This document shows positions 40,201-52,726 of a stretch of 64,000 nt of DNA, piece by piece (position 1 is the stretch's first letter; the number at the start of each line of letters is the position of its first letter). A program made the translations under genes and the position numbers. The stretch is from Nymphaea colorata (lineage: Eukaryota > Streptophyta > Magnoliopsida > Nymphaeales > Nymphaeaceae): contig NC_045139.1 of the NCBI RefSeq assembly GCF_008831285.2, positions 2,364,704-2,428,703 of the forward strand. Reading direction: 5' to 3'. Under the pieces are notes generated by a model. The model made no database searches. It saw only the letters and a list, made by a program, of their open reading frames with translations, and had not been told where the DNA came from.

Positions 40201-43200
40201 GTCAATGTATCTGATAATGACACAACTTCCAAACAGAAAAGAACTTTCAACACGCATGCACCGTTTCCCTCCTTGTCATGATGATAACCATGCCAGTATC
40301 ATCAAATGGTGGCCGTCCAGCTCTTCCGCACATCTGCATTTGAAAAGAGTATAAAGGTTATTCTGAAAAATGGCATGTCCAAAAACTTCAAAAGATGGCA
40401 TCCTTGTTGCTTTCCATACCTGAATTTAGAGTTTTAGTTGTTTATTTCCTCAAGATAGCAATAAGCATCAAAAGGAGCAGAACGTGGTAAAAGGAGTCCA
40501 ACAGAAAACATTGCTTAGATTCTCCTCCTTTTATGTATTCTCCTAAGTTCCTTGGGAACTAAAACGTTTTCAAGAGTAAAGTGACAAACAACAACAAAAA
40601 AGCTGGATAACATGAAAGATTTCTTGTCGCTGATTTTCAGTTAACATGTAAACCCTGTTGTCAAACCGGAAGCACTAGACTGTTGTCAGTTATTTTGCAG
40701 ATTCTGTCCAAAGTTTTCTTTGAAATCCTGGTAGTACTGAGCTTGCTACTTCTTAGATCATGTGTTGACCATTCGAGATACTTGCAGTAGATGGGAATGG
40801 AATCAGCATTCATTCAAGAACAAAAAGCCAGACAATTCTCTTCTGAACGTTGCAAAATTCAATCCAGGTGGAAGGGCACTACGCTGGGACAATGTAACTG
40901 TGACAAGTGGCTTTTGTTTGCCTTTTCCTTTTGGGGTTGAACTTTCTGATTACCACAAAGACATTATACTTTTAAGTTGCTTATAGGGGGAAATCAGAGC
41001 ACTTATTGAATACGTTTTATTTAAGCAGGTAGAGGCCTTTTGTTGGTGTGGATGCAACTTTGCTTGATCATGGTTGTTGAGAATCAAGGAGTTGGTTGCT
41101 GCAGGGATGCTTTTGACGCAAAATATTAGATTTCCTTCTGGAGAGGTTTGACTATCAGTTTATTCTATTTTTTAAAAAAGTTTAAGAATAATTACTGATT
41201 ATAACCAGAACACAACAGTTGCTACCTTCCGACAAGGCAATTATTTAACTATCCAGAAAAGAGAGTGAATATAAAATATAGAAAAGAAAAACTGCAGGGA
41301 CCAAAATAACGGACCTGAAGTACAGTGGACCGGTCGTATTCCGTATACAGACCCTTTTCCTTGTTGCTGAGAGAAAAAAAAGATCAGCAAACGATAGCGG
41401 TGAGAAACAAACACCTTTTGCTAGAAGGAAATGAAAATTCAACTAGCTGGACAATGTCTTCAGGAACATACAAGTACTGAGTTGATTTGATCACAACTGT
41501 ATGAGCCGGTAGGTTGATTCCATGTGCAAGGGTGTTTGTCGTGCACAGGATTTGAAGATCACCATTGAGAAAAAGACCCTCAACCAGACTGCGATCTTTC
41601 TGGCAAAGTCCACCGTTGTGATAACCAACTGAAATAAGATTTAAGTTCATATTTCACTTGAGAAAAGCTTCTCAGATAGAAGGTTGCTTAAATTTGTGCC
41701 ACCGTGTCCTTCTTTAATCATCAGAGGGGAGAAAAGTTATCGCCTTCTTACTGGACCTTAAACGTTTTGCTAGGATAGGTCGAGGAAAAAACACAACATC
41801 ACTGTTTGCACATTGGCAAACCTCTGCCAGCTAAACCCCTTCAGAGGGCGTCCCTTCAGCGTTAAAGCAAGGGATGACCACTATGAATTTTGTACTTAGT
41901 ATCTCCTCAACTTGGTGGCATCACAAGATGCTCCTACCAGATAAGCAAAGCATTGAAAACAAGGAACTTAAACTCTAACTAGTTCCAAAATAAAGTTATT
42001 ACCACCATAGGGAATACATGTTTGCATGTTCTTGTCGCTAAATGACAGTGCAGCAGACTTCAACCTCTCCCGCTGTTCGTGGGACTTAATGAAGGGGTTC
42101 GAATAACCAAGGGCAATTGCAGACTGACAGATACGTTGTGCAGCTCCTTGTGCTCCTTTTCTAGTAGAACAGAAAACAAGTGCAGATCTGCCTCTAGAAT
42201 ATTGCATGAGAATATCTGTTCCAACCAATATAATATCAGGATATTTGACATCACAACACACGGATACATGAAAATGTGAACGAAGGCAGCTGACATGGAC
42301 ATGTATTGGTGATTTTGCTGTTCATTTGCTTACCAAAAATGAAGTTCTGAAGGCGCTGAAAAAAAATACCAAAAAGAACACAGGATATAAACTGTTAAAC
42401 TTCCAAGATGAAAAAGTAACCGAGTATCTTTAGAACATGAACATAGCCCCGAAATGGCTAATAATAGGTAAATACCTGCTCAAATAAAAAGTCATTCTTC
42501 GCAGGAGCATAACCTGTAAGCAAGGGAAAAGGGCCAGCGTCATATTTCCCAACCGTTAGCTACAATTAGAAAATGAAAGAGAGAGAGAGAGAGAGAGAGA
42601 TGTGGGGGCAGGAGAAGACAGTCATTTGACTCCTTTCTTCTAGCCATGGTGATGGGGCTCATGAAGTTTCTCGTTGGGTTAACCTCGAATTTTAACGTGG
42701 GTACCCACGGATTCGAAACACTAACCTGGACAAATTCTATTGAAGCTGGTGGAATTTCCTTTTTTTTTTTTGTATTATTGCCTTGACGATGAATTTATGA
42801 CAATTCCATTCCTGAAGCAGTATTCAGAGGAGTGATGTGATGTGAGCTTCGGTGGCTATTCTGCATGTCCACTAGTCGGCTTCAGTTGGCCCATATTCAA
42901 GATTCATGAGCTAATGAATTACGATATTCTTCCGTATGAAATATTTTAAATGTGCATCCTGAATCAAGATGAAGCTTGCATTCATGGATTCTGAAGAATT
43001 CGGCAGGATTTTGTATTATGATTGAGAAAAGGTTCGTGGTGGAGGTACAGTACAAAAGAAGTTAGCTGTATTTTTAGTACAAATATCACGTGATTCTGCT
43101 ACAGAAAAGCACCAATTCATTTTCAGGAAATGCTTAAAGAAGTGGCACAATGGAAGCATACCAAAGACCTTGGTTGTCAGCTTTACAGGCCTCATTTCTT

Positions 43201-45578
43201 CTCCAAACCTGGAAAAACGGACAGTTCCTAATTAGAGCAAGTACTTTGGCAATCATGCAGATGAGGAGATCTAAAACGAAAAGGATTCATGTAAACCTTC
43301 TCACTCCTTCTGCAGGAACCATCAGCCATTCAGCTGTAAAAGCCAATGGATCATAAGAAATTGGTTACAAGAAGAAATATACTGCAAACCTGCGACACAC
43401 TCCACAGCCAGATATTGAGAATAGAACCAAACAAAGACAAAACCTTGGATCAAGCAATAGCAGCCTTATTATGTTACAAACCTTCCAGGTTTTCTCTTTA
43501 GCTTAATGACAATTGGCAACTGATAGCAATGGAATAACTTTCTAGGTTGGCATTTTGTTAAACTATCGTAGGTTGAACAGGCAAAAATAAACCGAAAACA
43601 TAGGTCAGACTTGCACCATCATGTAATTCGATAAACCTAAGTTGTTTAAGATGCAGGAGAAAGGATTTTGTTGAACCAACGAGTGAACAGGACCTGGACG
43701 TTGCATACAAGCGTCAAGATTTTGAGAGCAGATGCTGTTTTTCAAGGATCATTGCCAGTCTATTATTAAGTTCAATGACAATCAGTTGTCTATTGTCAGA
43801 GAAAGTGTTGATCCCATCTGAGAACGCAAGTTGTACGTTTTTCCTTTTTACGGCTCTTTGGTTGATGGAAAACGTTTTGCAGTAAACAAATTCTTGCCTA
43901 AGCAAAATTTGCATTTTAGATAAAACTTTTGCCTTTCTTAAGGAAAATTTCTTTTTACCTCAAAAAAGCAAAAATTAAATCGAAAACAAGACCTTGGCAA
44001 AAGTTTTCCCAAGCCAACTCGTATTTCTCAGTATTAAGCAAAATCAGTGGGTCCTACCATTCTTAGAACAGTTTTTTGCCTCCAGAACTTTTGCCTTCAG
44101 TCAAATTGCCCCACAACAAGCACACAGTACTTATAATCACATGAGAATCAGGATTCTGATAAGATGCAGCAGTATATAGGCGAAAACCGTGGGATAGACA
44201 TGTTTCAACTTTCCAGATGGATACAGGTTAAAAAAATTCCTACAGACTTGAGTTGGAACACCTACCAAGGTCTTCAATGTTTGGAATTGTAGCAGAAACT
44301 GCAACCATACGTACATGAGCGAGGGGGCTTGAACTCATTTTGGGGTTGCGAGCAAGCATCTTTATCCTGCTAACTATAGCTTCCAGAACTGCTCCCCGTG
44401 TATCACTTAGAAGGTGAACTTCATCAATAAGTAGAAGAGAAATATCCCCAAAGAACCCGAGTCCACCATCCCATATACGTTGCCGGGTAACAGCATCAAA
44501 TTTCTACAGCAGCCAGATTATCTTGGCTGAATTTTACAATTTAAGCCTAGAAACCACCACAAAGTGCAAGATATATAGCTTTCTAAAACATATATATGTG
44601 CAGGATAACCTATGATAGCTTCCATAAAGCAAAAAAAGAATAAACTAAAAGCAGGTGTAGCAACCTCTGGCGTGGTTAATATAATGTCAGCTTCTTGTAG
44701 ATGTCGAACATTATATGATTCATTGTCTCCTGTCAGCTCCAAGCAACTGATTCCCAGAGAACCAAATTTCTGGTTCCAATCTCGGAGCTTCTCTTGTACT
44801 AAGGCTTTAGATGGAGCTACATAGACCTGCCAAACATTTGTTGGAAATGGAACAATTCAAAACCTGTCATTAACATGAGCATGATTATTCTAGTACAATT
44901 TTTAGTCTTCATCAAATGCCTGCTCTGTAGAGCAAGAAGACCACAAAATTCAATTAAGGAAAGCTACACAAATACAGCGAGACAAACTGAGGAAGAAGCC
45001 TACGGTTTTAAAAGTTCCTTTCATTTGGTTGAATTTTCCTTCTTCTGTTAGAAACCTGGAGAGAACTCTCAAGATGCACAGCTCAAACAGTACAGTTTTA
45101 CCACTCCCAGTTGGTGCGGATATAGTAGCATTTGTATCTGAGAGATAACACAGAGGAAAACACTCACTCTGCAAAGAGTTGAAATATCTGCATATAAAAA
45201 AAGGGATGTGTTATGTTTTCACTGATGATCTATATGCAGTAAATTTTTCACCTTCCAAATTATTGAATCGGATCTACGATTAGAAACAATTCAATTGTAA
45301 GGGCCACTAGTATGAATGTTGAAAAAGCCTAAGATGTTTTATGACCACTCAAGATGCCAACACTGTTTTCATGATAAGACATTATGCTGCAGAACCTGTA
45401 TAGGTACAGAACTGCGTGCAGGTTGATGCTAATCAGACATGCCGACTAGATGAATCAACCTTGGTAAGGAAGCGAAAGGATTTGTGGAGTTGCTCTGTGA
45501 TTATTCATACCTGAAGTTAAAAGTCGGCCTGAAAGGTGGTGGTAGGTCGGAGACAGATTTCAGGCTGTATGGATCCAT
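34201..45578 (-). CDS. HFM1: HFM1/MER3-type ATP-dependent DNA helicase (meiotic crossover, ROCK-N-ROLLERS)
   Basis: A ZMM-pathway helicase that unwinds recombination intermediates and promotes interference-sensitive crossovers in meiotic nuclei. 24 exons in transcript order: 45578-45511, 45187-45004, 44826-44665, 44503-44266, 43333-43297, 43208-43162, 42513-42476, 42355-42334, 42215-42006, 41628-41478, 41366-41315, 40333-40262, 40052-40003, 39928-39811, 39734-39671, 39592-39509, 38670-38545, 38464-38268, 38194-38006, 37913-37567, 36275-36193, 36102-35898, 35014-34950, 34862-34201. Joined 3471 nt, 1156 aa, in frame throughout. Walker A APTGSGKT at 47-54, DEVH at 165-168, SATIPN motif III, GINLPA, and motif VI QMCGRAGRP about 403-411; then a winged-helix region and a Sec63-type domain ending in the LLKQLVGIGLVTAK / ADPRRIE helix-hairpin region; acidic, Ser-rich C-terminus. 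All introns are GT-AG except intron 14 (GC-AG). The gene looks intact. Confidence 0.93.
42578..42600. repeat. (GA)n microsatellite in HFM1 intron 6
   Basis: A short GA run between exons 6 and 7 of HFM1. Confidence 0.85.
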
Positions 45579-45698
45579 AACTGGACTTATTCACCGTGCA
45601 AAACAGAATGAGCTAAAATATTCCAAATGGAACCAGATTAGACAATTGCAACAGTAAAACAGAATATCCTTGTTCAATTTCACTGAGATCTTGTATTT

Positions 45699-45756
45699 GT
45701 GTGTGCGTGCGTGCGTGCGTGTGTGTGTAAGAGAGAGAGAGAGAGAGAGAGAGAAA
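45699..45756. repeat. (GT/GCGT)n and (GA)n compound microsatellite
   Basis: TGTGTGTGCGTGCGTGCGTG passes into a GA run, upstream of the HFM1 start codon. Confidence 0.85.
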
Positions 45757-46383
45757 GAAAGATTCCAGTCAAAATTTTAGGTCATGATCGTGCGTAAATA
45801 TGTACTTAACAAGTTTATGTGAGTACTTGTTGCTGGAAGTCCAAACAGATAATTCTGTGAGTACACCTGAGGACACACCTTTTACTTGCGGCAGTTCTTC
45901 AATTTTCTACATGCACCAGAGGAGACTCAGATCTGCACAAGAGTTTCCACGGAGGTAAGTTTAACACAAATTATTCACAATTTCACCAAAAAATAGGTAA
46001 AGCATATCCAGAACTAGGAAAATTCACATGGAAACAAAGTGATCGCTGCTGAAGGAGCATCACTGCATCAGGGCTCCGTCAAACGCAAGGTTAGAAAATA
46101 GACGGTTTCAAATTTATAAAGAGAATCATCAGCTACTTTTCTCTGCTGAATTCCCGGTTACTATGCTAGAACAGTAAGTTCATCCGATGAGATCGTACAA
46201 TCTGAATTCTGAAGTTCAACCTGAATCTAAGCCTCTTTCTAGGATCGAACGGCGCGCAACTTAAGCATTCTTTTCCAGAATTTGTGATCCAAATGAGGAA
46301 AAGTCCAAATTGAGTAAAAAAGATGCTTACATTTCCCAAAGCTTAGGTTTGCTGCAACAGATTCCCAGGTTGAGTAGAAAAAT

Positions 46384-46385
<2 letters not shown>

Positions 46386-46414
<29 letters not shown>
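46386..46414. repeat. (GA)n microsatellite
   Basis: A GA run between HFM1 and the NLR block. The open frame spanning it (46310-46597) is repeat-driven and was not called as a gene. Confidence 0.88.
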
Positions 46415-46416
<2 letters not shown>

Positions 46417-47557
46417 AGCCGAGAAGGAAACAGAAAATATGTGGAGGCAGCGGTTTAAACGAGGATTGGCGCGTAAAAACTTGAGCGCGAAGATTCGAAA
46501 TGGATCGGGATTTAAAACCCGACTCACTTCTTACCAGGACAAGCATGGATCTCAGAATCAGATCCAAATCTGTTACCGCTTTGGGTTTGAAGTTTGAACT
46601 CAATCAATACGACTTCACATATTAGTGTTTGATCGGATCATCTTCATTCATAACCCTTTTCGGGTCAGAAGCAAACTTATTCTATCTTGACATTTCGAGA
46701 TGACACATTCAACCATATGGGTAAGTGCATATTATTTTACTTGCAAATGAGTATGAATGGTCATTTTCAAGTACTTTAAAATCAAAATTCATTTAACAAG
46801 AGATTCTTGGGACTTGTGGAGAAGATGAGGCTCATGCGACAAGACATGTAACAAAGAGATTACATATATAAATTGTCTATATTCCAATCAGTCTATTCAG
46901 AAAGCCATTAGAAAGCTGCTTATAACAGATTTCAGTCGCCTAATGTCGTTCATCCAACTGCGGAATGACGTCGAAACGAAGGAGGAGATTGGATCTGCCC
47001 AATGCCACCAAAACAGTTCATCTTGGCCGTTCATTTTCTTCTGTGTATGGTGGTCATTAGTCATGGTAAAGGTTGTCAAAGGGTGAGAGGTTTTTTTGGA
47101 TATAATATAGACTTGAATAATAAGGGAAAAAACAGAAAAGGACGATATTTTAAAAAAAAATTAAAAATAAGAAAAATAAAATAAGTGAGAAAATAATAAC
47201 ACAATAATATTTGCAACAAATAAAAAATAAAAAAGACCGTTTGGCATTAAAAAATCAAAAAAATCAAAAAAATTCGTTGTTCATGTTTTTTTTTCAAAAA
47301 AAACTCGTTTTTTAAAGTTTTAAACAGTTCATTTTCTCATGTTATTTTTTACGTTTTTTTTTTCAAAAATAAGTAGTCTTTTGTGTGACTATGCTTCATA
47401 GCAATACATATGGTAATTAAACCAACCCCATCAAACATGCACATGTCAAGACTATGTAGCAGAGTTTGTAAAACACGGTGACTAATCTTATTTGATCGAA
47501 ATCATAGCATTGGTGTACATTATTTGGCTGGTCAACGCGTTTCTATTGCAAGTTCAA

Positions 47558-48230
47558 TCTAACGCTTTGTTTTGTTTGAATGGAGAGAAAAAAAAAAGAA
47601 AAGGGAGGGATAAAAAGAGAAGTGAATGGAAAAACAAGAGAATAAAAAAAAAAGTGATTATAAAGTTTTTTTGAATAGAAAAGTTTGTTTGGGCTATATA
47701 AAGAAAATGAAAGAATATAATTTGTAATACGTTACAATAATACCTTTAACATTAAAAAATTTATCATTTAAATAAAAAATTTATTTAATTTGATTTTCTA
47801 ATTCAATAAAAGAGTAACCACACTTACACTCACATTTCATTCTATATTAATAAATATTATAATAATTTACATCGATCATACAAAATGCCATTTTCAAGTA
47901 CATTACTTGGATGACATAAACATGGTAAAGGGCTCATTATAAAATATCATCCAAGTCTCAAGTAGTGGCCGGAAAGGAGAGAAACAGATAGGCTGGGCGC
48001 TCGTTGGGCTCTTGACCAATGGCAAGGAAGGAGAGAAAGAGTCACGCAAGTCAGTTGAAAGTGTATACACGTTTGTATTTACATTAGAGCTTCATTTCCT
48101 TTTCTTTTCTTTTCTTTTCATCCATTTGCAAGCAAACAAATTTTTTACTTTTTTTAATTAATCAACCAAACAAATAAGAATTGATTGTTTTTCCTTTTAT
48201 TTCCCTCCATTCAAATAGAGCATACATAGC
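47558..48230. mobile_element. Possible MITE with TTTGAATGGAGRGAAA ends
   Basis: TTTGAATGGAGAGAAAA near 47574 is inverted as TTTCCCTCCATTCAAA near 48200. The inside is AT-rich with purine tracts and no coding frame. The target duplication is not clear. Confidence 0.45.
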
Positions 48231-48804
48231 ATCACTAGGGACTTACTAGTAATTAAATGAAAGGAATGCGTGAGCAACATGACAAGCAAAAATTGAGAAG
48301 CAAATGTCTTCTAAAAATACTACAATGAGATTAGACGATGATCATCAGGAGACTGTGAGGAGCAAATTCTAGAAAAAGGAAAGTAGGATTCTAGCACTAC
48401 GGTTTACAAAACCACTTCTTAGTAGCCAGAGTGACTTCATCAAGACAACCAAATCTAGAACAATACCGATGGAAGGACTTGTAAATGCGACCATATGTTG
48501 GTCATGGGGTCACCCATGTTCTTATAGTCTTTCTAGTTAGCTCTCTTTGGCAGGAGAAATGACTTACTGTGCCTGATGTGGTGGGGTGCGCGGGCGGTCG
48601 AGTGCTCCTTCTCCTGGAGCATTCTTGATGGCAGACGATTAGGAAAAAGAAAGAAAAAAAAGAGAAAAAAAAAAAACTTGATAGTTTCTTTATTCAAGCG
48701 ACCCAATCTATCATCGTGCGCAGAACCGTCTAAGCTACAAATTCTTGTTTGCGATTAATACTAACAAAATCATCTATGCCTTTTGATTTGCATTCATTTG
48801 GCAG

Positions 48805-51800
48805 GCAACTGGAGAGGATTTTCGAAGTCATTGTCAAGCGGATTCTACGTGAACTACCATCACCGCTAATGCTTCCCGAGAACCTGGTTGGCCTTGCTCA
48901 CCACATGTTGGAATTGTTGACATTGAGGCTGACTATGTTCGAATTATTGGAATAGCTGGCATAGGCGGCTTGGGCAAGACTGTTAGGAACAACACAGAAT
49001 AAACTCTCCTCTCGCACTCTCAAGAGGAGGTTAGAAGCAACAAGGAAGAAGACAACGATTTACGTGGTTCGGAGCAATAATCTCCTATGTCCACGGTCGC
49101 ACAGATCTCACACACTCAAGCGGCGGCCATCCTCTAAACATAAGGATTAGGGCAAACCCGCATTGTACAAAATGACATATATGCCCTTACATAAAGACCC
49201 GCGGTATTGCAAATGAGTGTCCAGTATGGATGGCCAACAACCCTCGCGGTGGCCGTCTCCTACAACTATCATGCCTCCTCTTTCATTTCAGATGTCAGAG
49301 AATTGTCAAGAGAATACAATGGATTCATCAGACTTCAAAGGCATCTCGTCCAGGACGTCTTAAAAGATGAGAGCGCGCACATAAGTGAAGTGAATGAGGG
49401 GATCAGCATCATCAGGAGAAGAGTTCAGGGAAAGAGGGTTCTTATTGTTCTCGACGACGTTGATCGCACCGAACAACTTCAGGCACTGGCTTGTCGGCGG
49501 GAGTGGTTTACGGGAGGGAGCCGGATAATTATTACAACAAGAGATGAACGTGTTCTACGTCTCAGTGCAGTCCGAGAACATGAGATTTGCCGGCTTGGAG
49601 AATTGAATTCAAAGGATGCACTTCAACTGTTCTACTATCATGCCTTTCGGGGGAATACACGCTCCTATGCGAGCAGGTTGCGTCCAATTGTGGGGGCCTG
49701 CCTTTGGCGATCCGGGTGCTTGCGTCACTTTTCTCTGACTTGGAAAGTCTTGAAGAGTGGAAATTCATGTTGGAGAAGCTGAATGTGTCTCCAGGCAGCT
49801 CTCTTTTCGACAAATTGAAGGTAAGCTTTGATGCACTTGATATTAACGAGAAGGAGATTTTTTTGGATGTTGCGAGCTTTTTCCTTGGAAATGGCAAAGA
49901 TAATGCATGTTACATGTGGGAGGACCGCGGCCTTTTTCCATCAGCAGCAACTAGAGTCCTTGTCGATAAATCCCTCGTTCAGATCAACGATCAAAAGGAA
50001 TTTGAAATGCATCAGCTAATTCAAGGAATGGGAAAGGACATCATTCGACGAGAAAGTCCCTTGAAGCCTTGAGGACGGAGCCGGTTGTCAGATGCTGATG
50101 ACATATTGGACATCTTGCAAACCAGAAAAGTAAGTGCTAACTTTACATGCTCCTCGGATTCAAAATTTTGCTACTTGAACTTGATCTCGCTTGTATCTGC
50201 AACTCGAGTTTAGGATAATTATTAATTGATAATGGGTTTCAAGTTCCCTTTTTTTTTCGAACTTGAATCACAAACCTTATATGTTCATTTACTTGGGAAT
50301 CTTATGAGTTGGTCAGTCAAGGTTTCAAATTCATCCACTTCATTTAGGACACTGAAATGATCCAAATTTCTGATGGGTTAAAAATGGTTTCAGCTATACA
50401 TGAATGTGGAACACGAATTTCTGGAATGTATGTGACGCGTCTTCCTATTTATAGGATATGTTTTTAGAACCTGCAGATTGTTTGCAGCCTCTACAATTGA
50501 GCTCTGCTTGTTGAGGCGAATCCTGACCAGCTCACTCAAATGTGCATGACTCTGCATGCTTTCTAAGGATAAAATAGCGCTAAAATGAACTTAGGTTTTA
50601 TTATGTGATACTAAAAGGTTAATCATTGTTTTTAATTTCAGGGAACTGAAAAAGTCAAAGGTCTTTCTCTCAACATGGAAAATTTTGAAGAGGAGGAGCG
50701 GCCATGTTTGGAGGCGGAGGCTTTTGGTGACATGCCAAATCTGGAACTTCTGCGACTCAATTCTGTTGAGATCGGTGGCGATTATCGGCATTTCCCTAAA
50801 GGCCTAAGATGGTTTGAGTGGAAAGGATGCTCATTGAATTCACTTCCGGATGAACTTGATCTTCAGAACTTAGTCACCCTTGACCTATCAAACAGCATGA
50901 TCAAGGAGCTTTCGTTAAAGAAGGTAAACCATAGGAAAAACTGAGCCCTAGCTTTTATTTATTTTGAAGGAAGAAATAAAATGACATTTACGTAATGGTG
51001 GACAGGTTCACGGTCGTTTACTAGTTCTCAATCTCAGCGGCTGCAATTGTTTATCGGCGATTCCTGAGTTTTCGCATTTTCCGTGGCTGAAGAAATTGGC
51101 ACTTGATGGATGTGGAAGCTTGACCCACCTTCACGATCCTATTTGGTTCGCAAAGAATTTGATTCACTTGAGTCTGAGAGAGTGCAGCATGCTTAAGCAT
51201 CTTCACGAGAACCTTGGTGAATTGCAGTCACTTGAAACTCTTAGACTCAAAGGTTGCTCCAGAGTCCAGACTTTCCTATTTGCCAAACTCCATAGGTGAT
51301 ATTGGAACTCTAAAGGAGCTTGAACTGGATTCCACCAAGATAACAACGCTACCATCTTCCATCGGGTGCTTGGAGAACCTAAGATTGTTGTCTCTGAAAG
51401 GATGCAACTATCTCACGGCATTGCCTGATAATATTGGCAGTTTGATATCGTTGACGCAACTTGTCCTTGATTTCACCCGCTTAAGTGCGTTGCCCGACTC
51501 AATGGGGTCCTTAGCTGAACTCAGATTGTTCTCACTGGAAGGGTGCACGAATCTGGTGGCCTTGCCTGATAGTATTGGCGGTTTGATATCATTGATGGAT
51601 CTCGTCCTTGATTTCACTCTCATAAAGGAGATTCCTCACTCCGTCGCCAACCTGAAGAAACTTCAACGGGTATCTCTTATAGTGTGCTTGAAAGAACTGC
51701 ACGATTCAGTCAGGGAAATGGATTGGTTTGCATCACTGGCAGGTAAAATTTTGATCGCCGATTCCAAAACAAAGCCACCCGCTGATTCTCCAGTATCTTC

Positions 51801-51876
51801 AAGTTCGTTCTCACAGAAGCGCCGCCAAAAGAAAAGAAGAAGATTCTCTAAAAAAAGAATATCAGAACCTGAACAA
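48805..51876 (+). pseudogene. Broken NB-ARC-LRR disease-resistance gene (TIR-NLR class), 5' half of the NLR complex
   Basis: Exons recognisable as 48805-50129 (NB-ARC), 50642-50923 (first LRR exon) and 51006 onward (LRR). Motifs seen: P-loop GIGGLGKT, kinase-2 VLIVLDDVDR, RNBS-B GGSRIIITTRD, GLPL region GGLPLAIRVL, RNBS-D EIFLDVASFF, MHQ in place of MHD, then leucine-rich repeats of the LPxSIGxLxxL type. An aspartate ending kinase-2 and the RNBS-D form place it in the TNL class. Lesions: a missing base at about 48918, a 259-bp insertion in the P-loop (48981-49239), a one-base shift at the G-run 49649-49653, TGA at 50070-50072, and a 7-bp duplication at 51264-51270. No upstream TIR exon was found. 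After 51271 the LRR frame is open and continues into the next TIR domain. Confidence 0.85.
48981..49239. mobile_element. Solo-LTR/TRIM-like insertion inside the NB-ARC P-loop
   Basis: The sequence between the GKT codons and TLAVAV is foreign. It begins TGTTAGGAAC and ends GGCCAACA (TG..CA). It carries TTTACGTGGTTCGG and a TATGTCCACGG partner, words I know from plant TRIM/LTR sequences. I could not see a clean 5-bp target duplication, so boundaries may be off by a few bases. Confidence 0.6.
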
Positions 51877-52175
51877 ATGACTTCATTTTCATCATCATTG
51901 CAAGAACCACTGGAACATCCTCAAGTGAGCAAGCTAGGTGCGTCGTCATCCCATCTGCCGAAACAATTCAAGTATGACGTATACTTGAGCTTTAAACGTG
52001 AAGATGCTGGCAATGCCTTTGCAATCAATCTCTCCCGAGCCCTCGAGCAGCACGGTGTGGCTGCGTTCCTAGACAATGGGACATTAAGCAAGCAAGACAA
52101 GCACTCAGACTTGCTGGATGCAATCGCCAATTCGACTGTGGCAATTCCAATTTTAACAGATTCATATGTCAAATC

Positions 52176-52726
52176 TGAAGAAAATAGAGGCGATATCAGT
52201 AAGGAAACTCTTGATCAAGAAAGAAAGGAGGAAAACAGAGGAAGTCAGCGTTACAATGCCAAAGAGGAAAACAGAGGAGTGAATGAAGAAACTCCAGCCA
52301 GCCGTGACAATGAAAACAGTAACGGCTGTAATCACTATAATGCCAACAAGGAAACACCAGCCCATCATGACGCTGGAGACAGTAACGATTATAATCGTTA
52401 CCATGGAAAGAAGGAAACATTGTCATCTGGCCAACCGTGTGAAGAAAGAAATACAAAGACAATGGCTGGCCAGGCAGCTCTCAAACAGAGAGACACAACT
52501 CAACAAAGAAATAACGACTGTAAATCAGATACAGTTTCCTTCTGTAAAGATTGATATAGATCTTGTAATTCAGGAAATAATGATGCTTGTAATTATATTA
52601 TAAATAGAAGAAAGAACCAGGCATATCGTCACCAAGAACGATAGCTGCCCTTGTGGATGTAGGTGTGATTTTACACCGAACCACGTTATATCAGGCGTTA
52701 GTCCCTTAAATCTCTGTTTTTCTTTA
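52176..52726 (+). repeat. 5' LTR of the copia element
   Basis: Begins TGAAGAAAATAG and ends TTTTTCTTTA; bounded by AAATC on the left and the primer-binding site on the right. An ATTATATTATAAATAG stretch near 52594-52609 is a plausible TATA region for the element's own promoter. Confidence 0.95.

Larger units (their letters stand above)
45579..48804. other. Intergenic region between HFM1 and the NLR complex
   Basis: HFM1 upstream region with a GT/GCGT run and a GA run (45699-45756), and another GA run at 46386-46414. An AT-rich block at 47100-47390 has long A and T runs, similar in words to 14100-14300. A possible MITE lies at 47558-48230. No TIR exon for the downstream NLR fragment is visible here, although one would be expected for a complete gene. 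Confidence 0.55.

Noticed and set aside
46310-46603. Frames on both strands over the GA run
   Set aside because: They are driven by the microsatellite, with no domain and no splice context.
52176-52554. The LRR-TIR frame continuing ~125 codons into the 5' LTR
   Set aside because: Past 52175 the codons are retroelement LTR; the true TIR continuation resumes at 57515.
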